The notes: generated by a model not told the origin, from the sequence alone. A stretch of DNA of 38,994 nt from Campylobacteraceae bacterium (GCA_027038275.1 JALVXC010000104.1:1-38994); one strand, 5' to 3'. Positions 17,749-28,934 are shown, numbered from the stretch's first letter. Numbers and translations are program-made.

Positions 17749-19995
17749 ATGAAAAATTTAATTATTGTGGAATCACCTGCAAAAGCGAGAACTATCTCTA
17801 CTTTTTTGGGAAAAAATTATAAAGTGGTTGCCTCTAAAGGGCATATTAGAGATTTACCTAAAAGCTCATTTGGAATTACTGTTGATGAAGAGGGAAAGTT
17901 TGTACCTAAATACTCTATTCCAAGAGAGGTAAACCCTACTGTTAAAGAGTTAAAGAAGTTAGCTAAAGAGGCAGAGACTATCTATATTGCGACAGATGAA
18001 GACCGTGAGGGAGAAGCGATTGGTTACCATATTGCTATGGCGATTAAAAAAGACCCAGAGTCTTTGCCGCGTATTGTTTTTCATGAGATTACAAAAACAG
18101 CCATACAAAATGCTTTAGAGAACCCAAGAAAAATAGATATGGACTCTGTCAATGCTCAACAAGCACGACGACTTCTTGACCGTATGGTAGGGTATAAACT
18201 CTCTCCTCTTTTAGCGAGTAAAATCCAAAAAGGGCTTAGTGCAGGGCGTGTTCAAAGCTCTTCACTTAAAATAGTAGTTGACCGTGAACGTGAAATTAAA
18301 GCCTTTAAGCCAGAAGAGTATTGGACAATAGATGGACTATTTGAAAAGAGTATTGATTCTAGTATTTATGCTTTTGACGGTAGCAAACTAGATAAAATGT
18401 CCATTAAGAATGAAGAGATGGCGAACAGTATTGTTCAGTCTGCTATTAAAGAGAATTTTGTAGTAGAGTCTTTAGAGAAAAAGGAGAGAAAGAGTAAAAC
18501 TCCACCACCTTTTATGACCTCTACTCTTCAACAATCAGCCTCAACGCAGTTAGGGTTTTCACCTAAAAAGACGATGATGGTTGCTCAAAAACTTTATGAG
18601 GGTGTCAAAACAAACAAGGGTAATATGGGTGTCATTACCTATATGAGAACTGATAGTATGAACTTAGCAAAAGAGGCAGTGGAGTCTGTTAGAGAGTATA
18701 TCTCTTCAAACTTTGGAGCTGACTATCTGCCTAAAAAAGCAAAAAACTATGTTACTTCATCAAAAGGGGCTCAAGAGGCTCATGAAGCTATTCGTCCTAC
18801 TATGGTAGAGTTTACTCCATTGATTGCTAAAGATTATTTAGGAGCTGATGAGTTTAAACTCTACCGTCTAATCTATAACCGTTTTTTAGCATGTCAGATG
18901 ACTGAAGCTAGACTAGAGTCTCAAACTCTTCTTTTTAGAGGAGAGAGGTCAACTTTTAAAGCGAGTGGTAGAAAACTACTTTTTGATGGTTTTTATCGAG
19001 TAACAGGTTATAATGAAAAAGATAAGCTTCTCCCAGAGCTAAAAAAGGGTCAAAAGGTTACTTTAGATGATATTAAACCTCAACAGCACTTTACAGAGCC
19101 ACCAGCAAGGTATAATGAAGCGAGTCTTATTAAAAAATTAGAATCTCTTGGAATTGGACGACCAAGTACATATGCTCCAACCATTACTATTTTACAACAG
19201 CGTAAATATATAGAGATAAAAAAGAAGAGAATCCACCCTACAGAAGTAGCATTTACAGTGGTTGAGATGTTAGAGGAGCATTTCTCTGAAATTGTAGATT
19301 CATCATTTACTTCCAATATGGAGGCAGACCTTGATAAGGTAGGAGATGGTAACTTAGATTGGCAAAAGGTTCTTTCTGATTTCTATGACCCATTTATGAA
19401 AAAAATTACTGAGGGTAAAGAGAAAATCAAGAGTAAAAAGATGGCAATTCCAACAGGAGAGATGTGTCCTAAGTGTGGGCATGAGTTATTAAGACGAAAG
19501 GGTCGTTATGGTGAGTTTATTGCTTGTGGAAACTTCCCTAAATGTAAATATACAACTGACCTAGAGGGAAATGCCCCACCAGAACCCCAAAAAACAGACA
19601 AAGTATGTGACAAGTGTGGGGAGATGATGGTAATTAAAGATAGCCGTCGTGGTAAGTTCTATGCATGTTCTGCCTACCCAAAATGTAAAAATGCACAACC
19701 TTTAATAGCACCAAGAGAGCTAGATGTGCCTTGTCCTAAGTGTGGTTCAAAAATTCTTGAAAAAGAGGGGAAACGTGGTAAGTTCTATGGTTGTTCAAAC
19801 TATCCTAAGTGTCGCTTTATCTCCAATGGTGAACCACAAAAGCAAAAGTGTCCAGAGTGTGGTAGCATGATAGTTCATAAAGTTCTTAAGGCAGGTGAGT
19901 TTTATGAGTGTATTGACAAAAAGTGTAAATACAAAGAGCCAGTTCCAGTCGATAAACTCAAAGGTTCATTTAACAATAAAAAAGCAGAGGTATAG
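17749..19995 (+). CDS. topA: DNA topoisomerase I
   Basis: MKNLIIVESPAKARTISTFLGKNYKVVASKGHIRDLP; active site GVITYMRTDSMNLA; four C-terminal C4 zinc-finger repeats. Start moved from 17713 to the conserved Met. Confidence 0.97.
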   Translation: MKNLIIVESPAKARTISTFLGKNYKVVASKGHIRDLPKSSFGITVDEEGKFVPKYSIPREVNPTVKELKKLAKEAETIYIATDEDREGEAIGYHIAMAIKKDPESLPRIVFHEITKTAIQNALENPRKIDMDSVNAQQARRLLDRMVGYKLSPLLASKIQKGLSAGRVQSSSLKIVVDREREIKAFKPEEYWTIDGLFEKSIDSSIYAFDGSKLDKMSIKNEEMANSIVQSAIKENFVVESLEKKERKSKTPPPFMTSTLQQSASTQLGFSPKKTMMVAQKLYEGVKTNKGNMGVITYMRTDSMNLAKEAVESVREYISSNFGADYLPKKAKNYVTSSKGAQEAHEAIRPTMVEFTPLIAKDYLGADEFKLYRLIYNRFLACQMTEARLESQTLLFRGERSTFKASGRKLLFDGFYRVTGYNEKDKLLPELKKGQKVTLDDIKPQQHFTEPPARYNEASLIKKLESLGIGRPSTYAPTITILQQRKYIEIKKKRIHPTEVAFTVVEMLEEHFSEIVDSSFTSNMEADLDKVGDGNLDWQKVLSDFYDPFMKKITEGKEKIKSKKMAIPTGEMCPKCGHELLRRKGRYGEFIACGNFPKCKYTTDLEGNAPPEPQKTDKVCDKCGEMMVIKDSRRGKFYACSAYPKCKNAQPLIAPRELDVPCPKCGSKILEKEGKRGKFYGCSNYPKCRFISNGEPQKQKCPECGSMIVHKVLKAGEFYECIDKKCKYKEPVPVDKLKGSFNNKKAEV

Positions 19996-20004
19996 GAGTA
20001 GATA

Positions 20005-20505
20005 GTGAAGATTGGTATTCTCTCAGATAGTCATAGAAAAACAGAGCTTCATAAAGAGGCTATTGAATATCTTTTGTCACAAGGGGTAGAGTATCTACTT
20101 CATGCAGGAGATATAATGCTAGAGGAGCATCTACAAATGCTTGAAGAGACCAATCTTCCTTATGTTTGTGTCTATGGAAACAACGATACAGCATTAATTC
20201 CTCTACATGGAAAGTACAATATCTTTAAAGAGCCTTACTACTTTAAAATAGAGAGTTTAAAAGTTAAGATGATGCATCTACCATATTTTATGTCTGCTGA
20301 TGCAGATATGATAGTTTTTGGACATACACATATTTTTGAAGCCTCTTTAAAGGGTGAGACTCTCTTTATTAACTCTGGAGAAGTTTGTGCTAGAGAGAAG
20401 CCTTTAACTGAATGTGCTGTTATTAATGTTAAAGATGGAGAGTTTAAAGTAGAACATCACTTTAGAGAGCTTAGTCAAAAGAGTTGGACTAAGCGAGAGA
20501 TTTAA
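20005..20505 (+). CDS. YfcE/MJ0936-family metallophosphoesterase (GTG start)
   Basis: GILSDSHRKTE, HAGDIM, VYGNND, VFGHTH, NSGEV motifs. Confidence 0.9.
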   Translation: MKIGILSDSHRKTELHKEAIEYLLSQGVEYLLHAGDIMLEEHLQMLEETNLPYVCVYGNNDTALIPLHGKYNIFKEPYYFKIESLKVKMMHLPYFMSADADMIVFGHTHIFEASLKGETLFINSGEVCAREKPLTECAVINVKDGEFKVEHHFRELSQKSWTKREI

Positions 20506-21030
20506 CTATTTTATTGTATTGAGTGCATATTTTGTTTTATGTCTCTTATGCTCTTTTTCGTATGAGCTTACTAGCGATTTTATAATTGAGTTTCGTTTGT
20601 ATCTTGAGTAAGATTGAGCATAAAGTTCGTTAACTGAAATCAATGTTTTTGAGAGTTTATTAAGTGAGTCAAATGCCTCCTTCTTATACATCTCACTATT
20701 GATAGCAGAGTCTAAAATATGACTGTTTTGTTTCCATAGAATTTTAAGCTCTTCAATCTTATTTTTAATAACGGTTACTTTTGTGCCTTTAGATAGAGTG
20801 TTAAGTGTAGATGTAAATTGACTCTTTAGATGAGTAAGTTGTTTTTGGCTATCATCTTTATATTCAGCAATTGTAGAGTGAATATTGTCTAAAATGGCTT
20901 GTTGCTTTTTTGCCGCTTTCATCTCCTTTAATAGAGGGTATGTATCTACAAGGGCATAGTCATTTGCAAAAGCTGTAATAGTTGAGGTTAGTAGTAGTGC
21001 TATTGTTACAAATAGTTTAAATTTTTTCAT
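20506..21030 (-). CDS. secreted coiled-coil hypothetical protein
   Basis: Signal peptide, helical charged sequence; no firm family. Confidence 0.55.
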   Translation of the reverse strand: MKKFKLFVTIALLLTSTITAFANDYALVDTYPLLKEMKAAKKQQAILDNIHSTIAEYKDDSQKQLTHLKSQFTSTLNTLSKGTKVTVIKNKIEELKILWKQNSHILDSAINSEMYKKEAFDSLNKLSKTLISVNELYAQSYSRYKRNSIIKSLVSSYEKEHKRHKTKYALNTIK

Positions 21031-21196
21031 GGTTTAGTTCCTTATCCTTCTTTTTTGGTGGGGGAAATTATAATTTTTGAATTGGTAGTAATAATGAAAA
21101 TAGTTGTATATTTATTGAAAATATGATAAATTCTAATGTAATTCACAAAATAATCACTTTATTTAGTGAAAATATTAAAAAACAGGGGAGATAATA

Positions 21197-21910
21197 TTGA
21201 AGAGACAGATTAGTTTACTATATATAGAGGATGATTTAGATATTAGAGAGATATATTTAGACTCCATAAAAGAGGAGGTAGAGTTGTTATACTTTGCTTC
21301 AGACGGAGAGGAGGGGTATGAGGCTTATTTAAAACATAAGCCAGACATTATACTGTTAGATATAAATATGCCAAAGTTAGATGGTCTCTCTTTGGCTAAA
21401 AAAATTAGAGAGAGTGACTCTAATGTTAAAATTATTATCACTACAGCTTACAGTGAACAGGAGAAGCTTCTTCAAGCCATAGAGCTATACCTAATAAAAT
21501 ATATTTTAAAACCAATTGACCCTACTATTCTTAAAGAGGCACTTCAAAAGGCTAAAAGTGAGATTATGCTTAAAGAAGAAGAGCAGAGAGCTATCTATAG
21601 GTTAGATGAAGAGACAATATGGGATTTTGACGCAGAGAAACTTTATAAAAATGGTGTTGAGATTAAACTTACAAAAAATGAGAGACGTTTGTTAAAATTT
21701 CTCTCAACAGATAAAGATAAAGTATTTAGCTTTTTTGACATATTTAATCACATCTCCTATGATGATTTTGATAAAGAGTATAATTCCAATCAAGTACGTG
21801 CATTGGTTAAGTTGTTACGTAAAAAAGTTCCTAAAGATTCTATTGTTAATATCTATGGAGAGGGGTATCGTTTTAACCCTATGCAGAGAGACGCATCAAC
21901 AGTATCTTAA
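21197..21910 (+). CDS. response regulator, REC plus winged-helix output domain
   Basis: REC motifs [31 protein letters not shown]-terminal [13 protein letters not shown]...[14 protein letters not shown] start after GGGGAG. Confidence 0.88.
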   Translation: MKRQISLLYIEDDLDIREIYLDSIKEEVELLYFASDGEEGYEAYLKHKPDIILLDINMPKLDGLSLAKKIRESDSNVKIIITTAYSEQEKLLQAIELYLIKYILKPIDPTILKEALQKAKSEIMLKEEEQRAIYRLDEETIWDFDAEKLYKNGVEIKLTKNERRLLKFLSTDKDKVFSFFDIFNHISYDDFDKEYNSNQVRALVKLLRKKVPKDSIVNIYGEGYRFNPMQRDASTVS

Positions 21911-23839
21911 GAGAAGCTTGTATAGTTGATTAACATCTATTGGTTTGTTTAGGTGGTCATTCATTCCTACTTTTATACTCATAGCTATATCCTCTTTCAT
22001 AGCAGAGGCTGTAATGGCTATAATTGGTATCTCTTTATCTACTTTTCTAATCTCTTTAGCTGCACTATAGCCATCTAACACTGGCATCTGTATATCCATT
22101 AAAATTAGATTATAGTTATTGTTTTTGTAGAGTTCAATAGCCTCTTCTCCATCTTGGGCTATGTCAATCTCTATTTTAGAGTTCTCTAGCAGACCTAAAA
22201 TAATCTCTTGGTTAATAAAATTATCTTCAGCTACTAAAATACGTTTACCAACTAGGGCATTAATATCTCTCTCTAAAGGATTCTCCTCTTCAATAATAAC
22301 CATAGATGTCTCTTTTGGAAGATTGTCTGCAAGTTCTATAAGCTCAATCTCAAAGATAAAGCTGCTACCTTCTCCCAAAACACTCTCTACCCAAATTTTA
22401 CCATTCATCATATCTACAAGCTGTTTAGAGATTGTGAGTCCTAAGCCTGTACCTCCATGCGTTCGAGTAGTTGTTCCATCAGCTTGAGTAAATGCTTGAA
22501 ATATTCTCTTTTGCTCCTCTTGACTTAACCCTCTGCCTGTATCTGTAACTTTAAATTGAAAACGATTCTCTGCTACTTTACTAATATGAAGAGATATAGT
22601 CCCACTATCTGTAAACTTGACAGCATTACTCAATAGATTGTTTAGTATTTGTGAAAGGCGTAAACTATCTCCATAATAGAGTGTAGAGATATTTTTATCA
22701 TAATATAATTCAAATGTTAAATTTTTCTCTTCCATTTTAAACTGTAGTAGATTTATAGAACTATCTATTACTTTATGGAGTTTAAACTCAATCTTCTCTA
22801 ATTCAAGTTTTCCTGCCTCTATTTTCGATAAATCTAAAATATTATTGATAATACCAAGAAGTCTCTTTGCAGAGTTATCAATCTTTTGAATAAAATCTTG
22901 TTGTGTCTCATTAAGATTGGTTTGAAGTGCAAGATAGGACATTCCTATAATTCCATTCATTGGAGTTCTTATCTCGTGGCTCATATTGGCTAAAAATTCA
23001 GATTTTAATCTTGCCGCTTCTTCTGCTTTCTCTTTAAGCTCCTTTAGTCTGTTAAAGTCTTTCTCTACTTTTTTTTGAAGTTTATTAAAACCTACAACCA
23101 ACTCTCCAATCTCATCTTGATGTTCAACAATCATCTCTATTGAAAAATCAGGAGTAGTATGACTAAGATTATTAAGCATATATAGTACTTTATTGAAACG
23201 TCTTTGGATATGCCTATATAGATCATAAGTCATAGTAACAACACTTATAAAAATAACTATAGATATTATAAGTGCAAAAATAAAGTAGTTGTCATTGTTT
23301 TTTGAAATTTTTTTTATATTTTTTGATAGTCTCTCTACAGCAAGTTCAATTTGCTTATTTGAAAAATTTTTGAGCTCTTCAGATAGTCTATTTTGCTCAT
23401 CTCTTTTCTTTTGAAAATATAGAATATCTTCTGGTTCATCTTCATCTTTAATATATTTTTCTGTTGTGCTATATGCTGTTTCAAAAAAAATTTTGAATTT
23501 CTCTTTAAACTTTTCTAGTTTTTCTATATTTTTTTTCTTTTCAAGTCTCTCTAATTTGTCTAAATTTTCTAAAAAATCTTTTTTTTGCTTAAGTGTATCA
23601 TGTAGATAGTCAAGTTCATTTGCATCAGCAGCATCTTTTAAAGAGTCTTGTAACTCTTTAAATAGTTGATAGTTTCTATCGTATAGAGATTTAATCTCTA
23701 AATTATAGGTTATAATATGGTTGACTGAATTAATACTGTTTTTTACAAAGAGATAATTTGCTATGATATAGCAAATTAAAAATATTAAGGTAATAAGAGA
23801 TATTCTCTTTAACCTATTTAAAATTGTAGTTTTTGACAT
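21896..23839 (-). CDS. hybrid sensor histidine kinase (TM, HAMP, HisKA, HATPase_c, REC)
   Basis: [20 protein letters not shown]-box; [10 protein letters not shown]-box; [13 protein letters not shown]-box; C-terminal [18 protein letters not shown]. Confidence 0.93.
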   Translation of the reverse strand: MSKTTILNRLKRISLITLIFLICYIIANYLFVKNSINSVNHIITYNLEIKSLYDRNYQLFKELQDSLKDAADANELDYLHDTLKQKKDFLENLDKLERLEKKKNIEKLEKFKEKFKIFFETAYSTTEKYIKDEDEPEDILYFQKKRDEQNRLSEELKNFSNKQIELAVERLSKNIKKISKNNDNYFIFALIISIVIFISVVTMTYDLYRHIQRRFNKVLYMLNNLSHTTPDFSIEMIVEHQDEIGELVVGFNKLQKKVEKDFNRLKELKEKAEEAARLKSEFLANMSHEIRTPMNGIIGMSYLALQTNLNETQQDFIQKIDNSAKRLLGIINNILDLSKIEAGKLELEKIEFKLHKVIDSSINLLQFKMEEKNLTFELYYDKNISTLYYGDSLRLSQILNNLLSNAVKFTDSGTISLHISKVAENRFQFKVTDTGRGLSQEEQKRIFQAFTQADGTTTRTHGGTGLGLTISKQLVDMMNGKIWVESVLGEGSSFIFEIELIELADNLPKETSMVIIEEENPLERDINALVGKRILVAEDNFINQEIILGLLENSKIEIDIAQDGEEAIELYKNNNYNLILMDIQMPVLDGYSAAKEIRKVDKEIPIIAITASAMKEDIAMSIKVGMNDHLNKPIDVNQLYKLLLRYC

Positions 23840-23948
23840 TAGTTAACTTTAAAATTTTTTAATTTAATTTTAATAGTTATTTTTAGTTTATTATTTATTT
23901 TTTTTTTGGAATAAACTCTAAAGAGTCTATTTGATACTTAATGAAACA

Positions 23949-24338
23949 CTATTTGATGGTTAAAAGTATACGACCTGTTTTTGGGTTACTGTCATAAGCA
24001 ATAATATGAGAACCCTCTTTTATAGCTTTTTTTATAGCCTCTTTTGAGAGCTTTTTAGGGGGTTGAGTTGAACCTTTATATATCTGTTTTGTCCAATAGG
24101 CATGTAGTTGACTAGGTGTTTTATTGACAATTTTTTTATAAAACTCTTTAAATAATTTTTTATTTTTACTATCAATAGGAATTAATTTAATTCCATTTAT
24201 GGTATCTGTTTTTTTCAAATATAGATTGGCCAAATCTTTGTTTGAAACCTTAGTTAGTTTATTGTTATGCGATATAAATATAGATATTTCACTAAATGAA
24301 TAGCTAGTAAATATAAAAGCTACTAATAAATATTTCAT
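23949..24338 (-). CDS. small periplasmic PBP-like (phosphate-binding-protein-like) protein
   Basis: Signal peptide; LANLYLKKTDTINGIKLIPIDSKNKKLFKEFYKKIVNKTPSQLHAYWTKQIYKG resembles small PBP-like domains. Confidence 0.6.
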   Translation of the reverse strand: MKYLLVAFIFTSYSFSEISIFISHNNKLTKVSNKDLANLYLKKTDTINGIKLIPIDSKNKKLFKEFYKKIVNKTPSQLHAYWTKQIYKGSTQPPKKLSKEAIKKAIKEGSHIIAYDSNPKTGRILLTIK

Positions 24339-24428
24339 TTTAATCCCTTATTTAAATTTGTAGGGATAGATTATAAATTTTATATTATTAATATAATCTT
24401 AATATAAAATATTAAATATAAAAAATTA

Positions 24429-24761
24429 CTATATTTTAATGATTTCCTTAATTACTTTCAATAAATCTTGTTGAAAACGATTAATAGCTATTGAATTAAA
24501 AGATATTTCTAACTCTATTAACTGTTCAGAGAGAGAGGTCATGCCTAGAGTAGCAGTAATCCCTTTTAGTGAATGAATAGTTCTTTTTCTATCTTCAACT
24601 TCATTTAGATTTATATGTTGATATCTTTTAACAAAGTTATTAAGAACTTTAAAATATAAGGAACGGTTATTATTGCAGTGTTTAAGCCCTAAAGCAGTAT
24701 CAATATAGGGAGTATTTGGAAGTCTTATATCTATCTCTTGTTGTCTATGTTGTGTTGTCAT
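24429..24761 (-). CDS. stand-alone Hpt phosphotransfer domain protein
   Basis: RTIHSLKGITATLGMTSLSEQLIELE, the phospho-His HSLKG motif. Confidence 0.82.
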   Translation of the reverse strand: MTTQHRQQEIDIRLPNTPYIDTALGLKHCNNNRSLYFKVLNNFVKRYQHINLNEVEDRKRTIHSLKGITATLGMTSLSEQLIELEISFNSIAINRFQQDLLKVIKEIIKI

Positions 24762-24908
24762 TTTTTTCCTTTTTTTCGAAGTATAGGGCTTAAATAGGTA
24801 CTAAAAGTGAAAATGTGAATAAAAATGTAATTTCTAACACTATTTTAGTAAAGATGTTTTAAATCATTATTTTGTTATCCTAACGTTTATGTCTAGGAGC
24901 AATAAAAA

Positions 24909-25478
24909 ATGAGTAAAAAACAAAGTTTTATAATTATACTATTAGCTATTATAGTTTTAGGAACAATATTCTTTTTAAATAAAAATAATATTGTATCCAA
25001 TGTTGTAGAAAAAGAGCATAAAGAGATTAATGCAACTTATATTTTTGAAACAATAGATGGAACAGAGTTAGAGATAGATGTTGAAGAGAATGCCTTTCAT
25101 GTTAAAGGCTTAGAAGACAAAATACTCTTTTTAAAGATTTTTGGTTGGGATTGTGAATATTGTCAAAAAGAGATACCACAGTTGATTAAGTTAAAAAAAG
25201 AGCTTAGCAACTCTTTTGAGGTTATTGCAATTGAAGCACAAGAGCATACTATAGAGGAGTCGAAAGAGGCTATTAAAAAGTATGGAATTAACTATTATGT
25301 AATCTCTGGTGATACACATAAAGATTTTTATCACTATTTGCAAGAGAAGTATGGTTGGACAGGGATAATTCCTTTAACTATTGTTATTGCCAAGGGTGGT
25401 AAAGTGTTGGCTTTTGAGATGGGTGAAAAATCTTACTCTCTCTCTGAACTAATGAAAGCTGCTCTTTTAAGGAATTAA
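24909..25478 (+). CDS. TlpA-like thioredoxin-fold protein, membrane anchored
   Basis: FGWDCEYCQKEIPQLIKLKKEL CxxC motif; N-terminal TM. Confidence 0.78.
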   Translation: MSKKQSFIIILLAIIVLGTIFFLNKNNIVSNVVEKEHKEINATYIFETIDGTELEIDVEENAFHVKGLEDKILFLKIFGWDCEYCQKEIPQLIKLKKELSNSFEVIAIEAQEHTIEESKEAIKKYGINYYVISGDTHKDFYHYLQEKYGWTGIIPLTIVIAKGGKVLAFEMGEKSYSLSELMKAALLRN

Positions 25479-25481
25479 ATT

Positions 25482-26135
25482 ATGATTAAAATAGTAATTA
25501 TCATGGTATATGCAACTTATATATTAATAGCTGATGTTGGTTGTAATGTTTTAGTAGATAAAAAAAATCGAACCTGTCAAGAGAGTAATTTTCTAGGTGA
25601 AAAGTTTAATAGTAAGAGTATTAATATAACAGAAAAGATAGTCTCTGTCGATACTCAACACCTAGAGCATAATGTTACCATAGAGCGTACGTCTACTCCT
25701 TCTGCTCCATCTTGTCCACCATTTTGTATTCAACCAATTAAGATAGATAAAGTTAAGACCGTAGGGGAGCTAGAGGTATTAGATTTTATTGAAAAGGTAA
25801 AGATAGAAAAAGATGGTCTACTAATTGATGTACGTAAAAACTCTAAATATAATGATGAGACTATTCCTAGTGCAATTAATCTTCCTTATGAGATGTTAAC
25901 TAAAAAGAGTCCATATCAAAAGGAGGTTTTAAAGATTTTAGGGGGAAAAAAGATAAAAAAGGGTTGTTTTTTTAAAAGACCACAAAAGCTTTTAATTTTT
26001 GGAGAGAGTTCCTTCTCTCCTGAAGCCTCTAAAGCAGTTAAACAGTTACTTAAACTAGGATACCCTTCAAGTAAAATATTTTACTATCGAGGAGGTATAG
26101 CGAGTTGGAGAGCATCAGGATTAACGCTTATCTAA
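25482..26135 (+). CDS. rhodanese-like domain protein lacking the catalytic Cys
   Basis: LLIDVRKNSKYNDETIPSAINLPYEML ... SKIFYYRGGIASWRASGL; active-site loop reads FGESSFSPEAS. Confidence 0.75.
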   Translation: MIKIVIIMVYATYILIADVGCNVLVDKKNRTCQESNFLGEKFNSKSINITEKIVSVDTQHLEHNVTIERTSTPSAPSCPPFCIQPIKIDKVKTVGELEVLDFIEKVKIEKDGLLIDVRKNSKYNDETIPSAINLPYEMLTKKSPYQKEVLKILGGKKIKKGCFFKRPQKLLIFGESSFSPEASKAVKQLLKLGYPSSKIFYYRGGIASWRASGLTLI

Positions 26136-26882
26136 TTGATATTTTTTAGCCTCTGAAGCCTCAAATGGTTGTGTAACTTTAACCACCTCTATAGATTTAA
26201 CAAAAGGAAGTTCTTTTAATAACTCGTCTGTAGTTGCTGTTGGAATGTAAACCACTCCATCATTAGCAATCTCTTCTCTTTTATCTATAACTAAATCGTT
26301 AGCTTCATAAACCTTTGGTTTTCCTACAACACCAAGAGTTTTAACAAATCCAATAGGCTCAGTTGATGATGGAGAAGAGGGCTTTTTATCTTTTAAAACT
26401 ACTACTTTATCTCTTTTTTTTGTAAACTTTTCCTTTATAAGTTTTTTGCTTATTTTAACTTTTGAGATTTTTTCTATTTTAGTCTTTTTAGTTATCTTTT
26501 TTTTTACTATACTATCTTGAATAGATGTTATTACATTTCTTGTTTTTTGAGAAGATAGATTATGTTGTCTATATATTGATTTTTTAAGTATCTTTAAAAT
26601 CTCTTTTGCCTCTTCCTCTTTAGAAGGTTTATTAAATTTTTTATTTTGAGTAATAGCTTTTTTCAAATTTGATAAAATAGTAATAGTCTCATCAACACTA
26701 TTTTTCTCTTTATTGTCAATAACAATAGGAGGAACTTTAATAACTTCAGCATTTATAAGAGTATGGCTTATAAGAAGCAGTATAAAGATTGATAATCTCT
26801 TTTTAAAATTTCTCAAAAATATCCTTCTACAATAAATATAAGATAGAATGTAATTATACACGATAATTTTTATATAAATCAT
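26121..26882 (-). CDS. hypothetical secreted/anchored protein
   Basis: Hydrophobic N-terminus, Lys-rich; real start probably internal; no domain recognised. Confidence 0.5.
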   Translation of the reverse strand: MIYIKIIVYNYILSYIYCRRIFLRNFKKRLSIFILLLISHTLINAEVIKVPPIVIDNKEKNSVDETITILSNLKKAITQNKKFNKPSKEEEAKEILKILKKSIYRQHNLSSQKTRNVITSIQDSIVKKKITKKTKIEKISKVKISKKLIKEKFTKKRDKVVVLKDKKPSSPSSTEPIGFVKTLGVVGKPKVYEANDLVIDKREEIANDGVVYIPTATTDELLKELPFVKSIEVVKVTQPFEASEAKKYQLDKR

Positions 26883-26923
26883 CTTTCAGCAAACTCTTCT
26901 TTGAAATTTGGAATAATGCGTAT

Positions 26924-27772
26924 ATGAAAAAAGAGATATTTTTATGTGCTATCAATAACATATTGAGTGGTACTTGCTTAGAAGATTGTAAGTTTTGTAC
27001 CCAGAGTGTGCATTATCATGCAGATATTGAACGCTATAACTATAAGTCTATAGAGACTATTGTAGAGGAAGCTAAACAAGCTAAAGCTAATGGTGCATTA
27101 GGTTATTGTCTAGTTACAGCAGGAAAAGGATTAGATGATAAAAAAACAGATTTTGTAGCACAAACAGCTAAAGCTATTAAAAATCAAGTTAATAATTTAA
27201 ATCTTATTGCCTGTAATGGAACAGCTTCTAAAGAGCAACTTCATTATCTAAAAAAGCATGGGATTGACAGCTATAACCATAATTTAGAGACCTCTGAACG
27301 CTACTATAAAACCATCTGTACTACACATACATGGAGTGAGCGTTATGAGACTTGCCAAAATATAAAAGAGGCAGGACTACAACTTTGTACAGGAGGAATC
27401 TTTGGTATGGGTGAGGGGCAAGAAGACAGAGATGAACTTTTAAAAGCAATAGCCTCTCTTGAACCTGACTCTACCCCTCTTAATTTTTATCATCCAAACA
27501 GAGCTTTGCCTATTAAAACTAGAAATATATCAAGAGATGAAGCTGTTGTTATCATTAAAAAAGCACGACAACTATTAGGAGAAGATAAACTACTTATGGT
27601 TGCAGGAGGAAGAGAACTTCTTTTTGATGGCTTTGAAGAGCTTATGTTTAATTCAGGTGCTAACTCTATTGTTATTGGAAATTATCTTACTACTTCAGGT
27701 GATGAACCACAAAAAGATAGAGCTATGTTAGAGAGGTTAGGGTATGGAGTAGCAACAGCCTGTCATGTATAG
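26924..27772 (+). CDS. bioB: biotin synthase
   Basis: Radical SAM CLEDCKFCTQS; YNHNLETSERYY; GGIFGMGE; MVAGGRE. Confidence 0.95.
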   Translation: MKKEIFLCAINNILSGTCLEDCKFCTQSVHYHADIERYNYKSIETIVEEAKQAKANGALGYCLVTAGKGLDDKKTDFVAQTAKAIKNQVNNLNLIACNGTASKEQLHYLKKHGIDSYNHNLETSERYYKTICTTHTWSERYETCQNIKEAGLQLCTGGIFGMGEGQEDRDELLKAIASLEPDSTPLNFYHPNRALPIKTRNISRDEAVVIIKKARQLLGEDKLLMVAGGRELLFDGFEELMFNSGANSIVIGNYLTTSGDEPQKDRAMLERLGYGVATACHV

Positions 27773-28934
27773 TAGTGATAGTATATCTACAATTCTTGCT
27801 GTTTCTCTGGTTTTAGTTCTCTCTCCACATCTCTCTAGGTTGTTGCGACTACCTACTGCACCCATTGAGATTATTTTAGGTTCTATTTTAGCTATTTTTG
27901 GAATTATATCAGTTGAGAATGATAACTTTTCTCTTCTTTCAGATGTAGGTTTTTTATATCTGATGTTCTTAGCAGGACTAGAGGTTAATCTAAAATCTAT
28001 CTTTAAGATGCCTAGAGTCTATATTATTAAATCTCTCTACTTTCTATTGGTTATGTGGAGTTTAGCGTTTATTTTAGGTATTGCTTTTAATTTGGAAACA
28101 TTTTTAATATTGGTTTTACCTTTAATCTCTATTGGTATTTTAGCTACTTTATCGAAAGAGTATGGAAAAGAGCTTCGTTGGATTAAAATGGCATTTCTTG
28201 TTGGAACATTAGGAGAGGTTTTAAGTATTGTTGCTTTAACCATTTTTGAAGCATATTCTACTGTATCTTCTACAGAGGAGTTTGTTGCAAAAATAGCTCT
28301 TTTAGTTATTTTTTTGAGTGCTATAGTTATTTTGTATCTTCTTTTTAAACGAATATTTTGGTGGTATCCTGAACTTAAAACTGTTTTAATGCCAAGTAAC
28401 AAAATAACAGATGGACGCTATCAAGATTTACGTTTAGCAATAGGGCTTTTTTTTATTATGATTGCTATTATGATGCAACTCCATTTAGAGGTTGCATTTG
28501 GTGCATTTATTGCAGGTATGTTTATCTCAACCTTTTTTCACCATAAAAAAGAGTTAGAGGAGAGAATGAGTAGTTTTGGGTTTGGTTTTTTAGTTCCTGT
28601 TTTCTTTATTCATGTGGGAGCTTCATTTGATTTAAGAAATATTTTTATATCTGATATTTTAATAACTACACTTCTCATTCTATTTTTAATGTTTTCTATT
28701 CGTCTTATAGCAGCGTTTACCCTATCTTTTATTAAGGAAAAGAGTCAAATTGTTTTAATTGCCTTTTCACTCTATATGCCTCTTACTCTTATGATTGCAG
28801 TAGCAACTATTGCAAAGTTACATAGTGGTATTAATGAGTTTGATTATTATGCTGTTATTTTAGCCTCTATTTTAGAGGTGATTATTTCTATGTTAGTAAT
28901 TAAGATATTAATGAGAGAGAAAAAAACTACTTAG
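27765..28934 (+). CDS. cation:proton antiporter (Kef/CPA2-type membrane domain)
   Basis: Multi-TM; LYLMFLAGLEVNL; FGAFIAGMFIS; VFFIHVGASFDL. Confidence 0.85.
   Translation: MYSSDSISTILAVSLVLVLSPHLSRLLRLPTAPIEIILGSILAIFGIISVENDNFSLLSDVGFLYLMFLAGLEVNLKSIFKMPRVYIIKSLYFLLVMWSLAFILGIAFNLETFLILVLPLISIGILATLSKEYGKELRWIKMAFLVGTLGEVLSIVALTIFEAYSTVSSTEEFVAKIALLVIFLSAIVILYLLFKRIFWWYPELKTVLMPSNKITDGRYQDLRLAIGLFFIMIAIMMQLHLEVAFGAFIAGMFISTFFHHKKELEERMSSFGFGFLVPVFFIHVGASFDLRNIFISDILITTLLILFLMFSIRLIAAFTLSFIKEKSQIVLIAFSLYMPLTLMIAVATIAKLHSGINEFDYYAVILASILEVIISMLVIKILMREKKTT

Noticed and set aside
25563-25576. AAATCGAACCTGTC resembling the AAATCGAACCTAC motif at 195-207 and 5171-5183
   Set aside because: Lacks the hairpin partner and the CTAC end; likely chance similarity within coding sequence.
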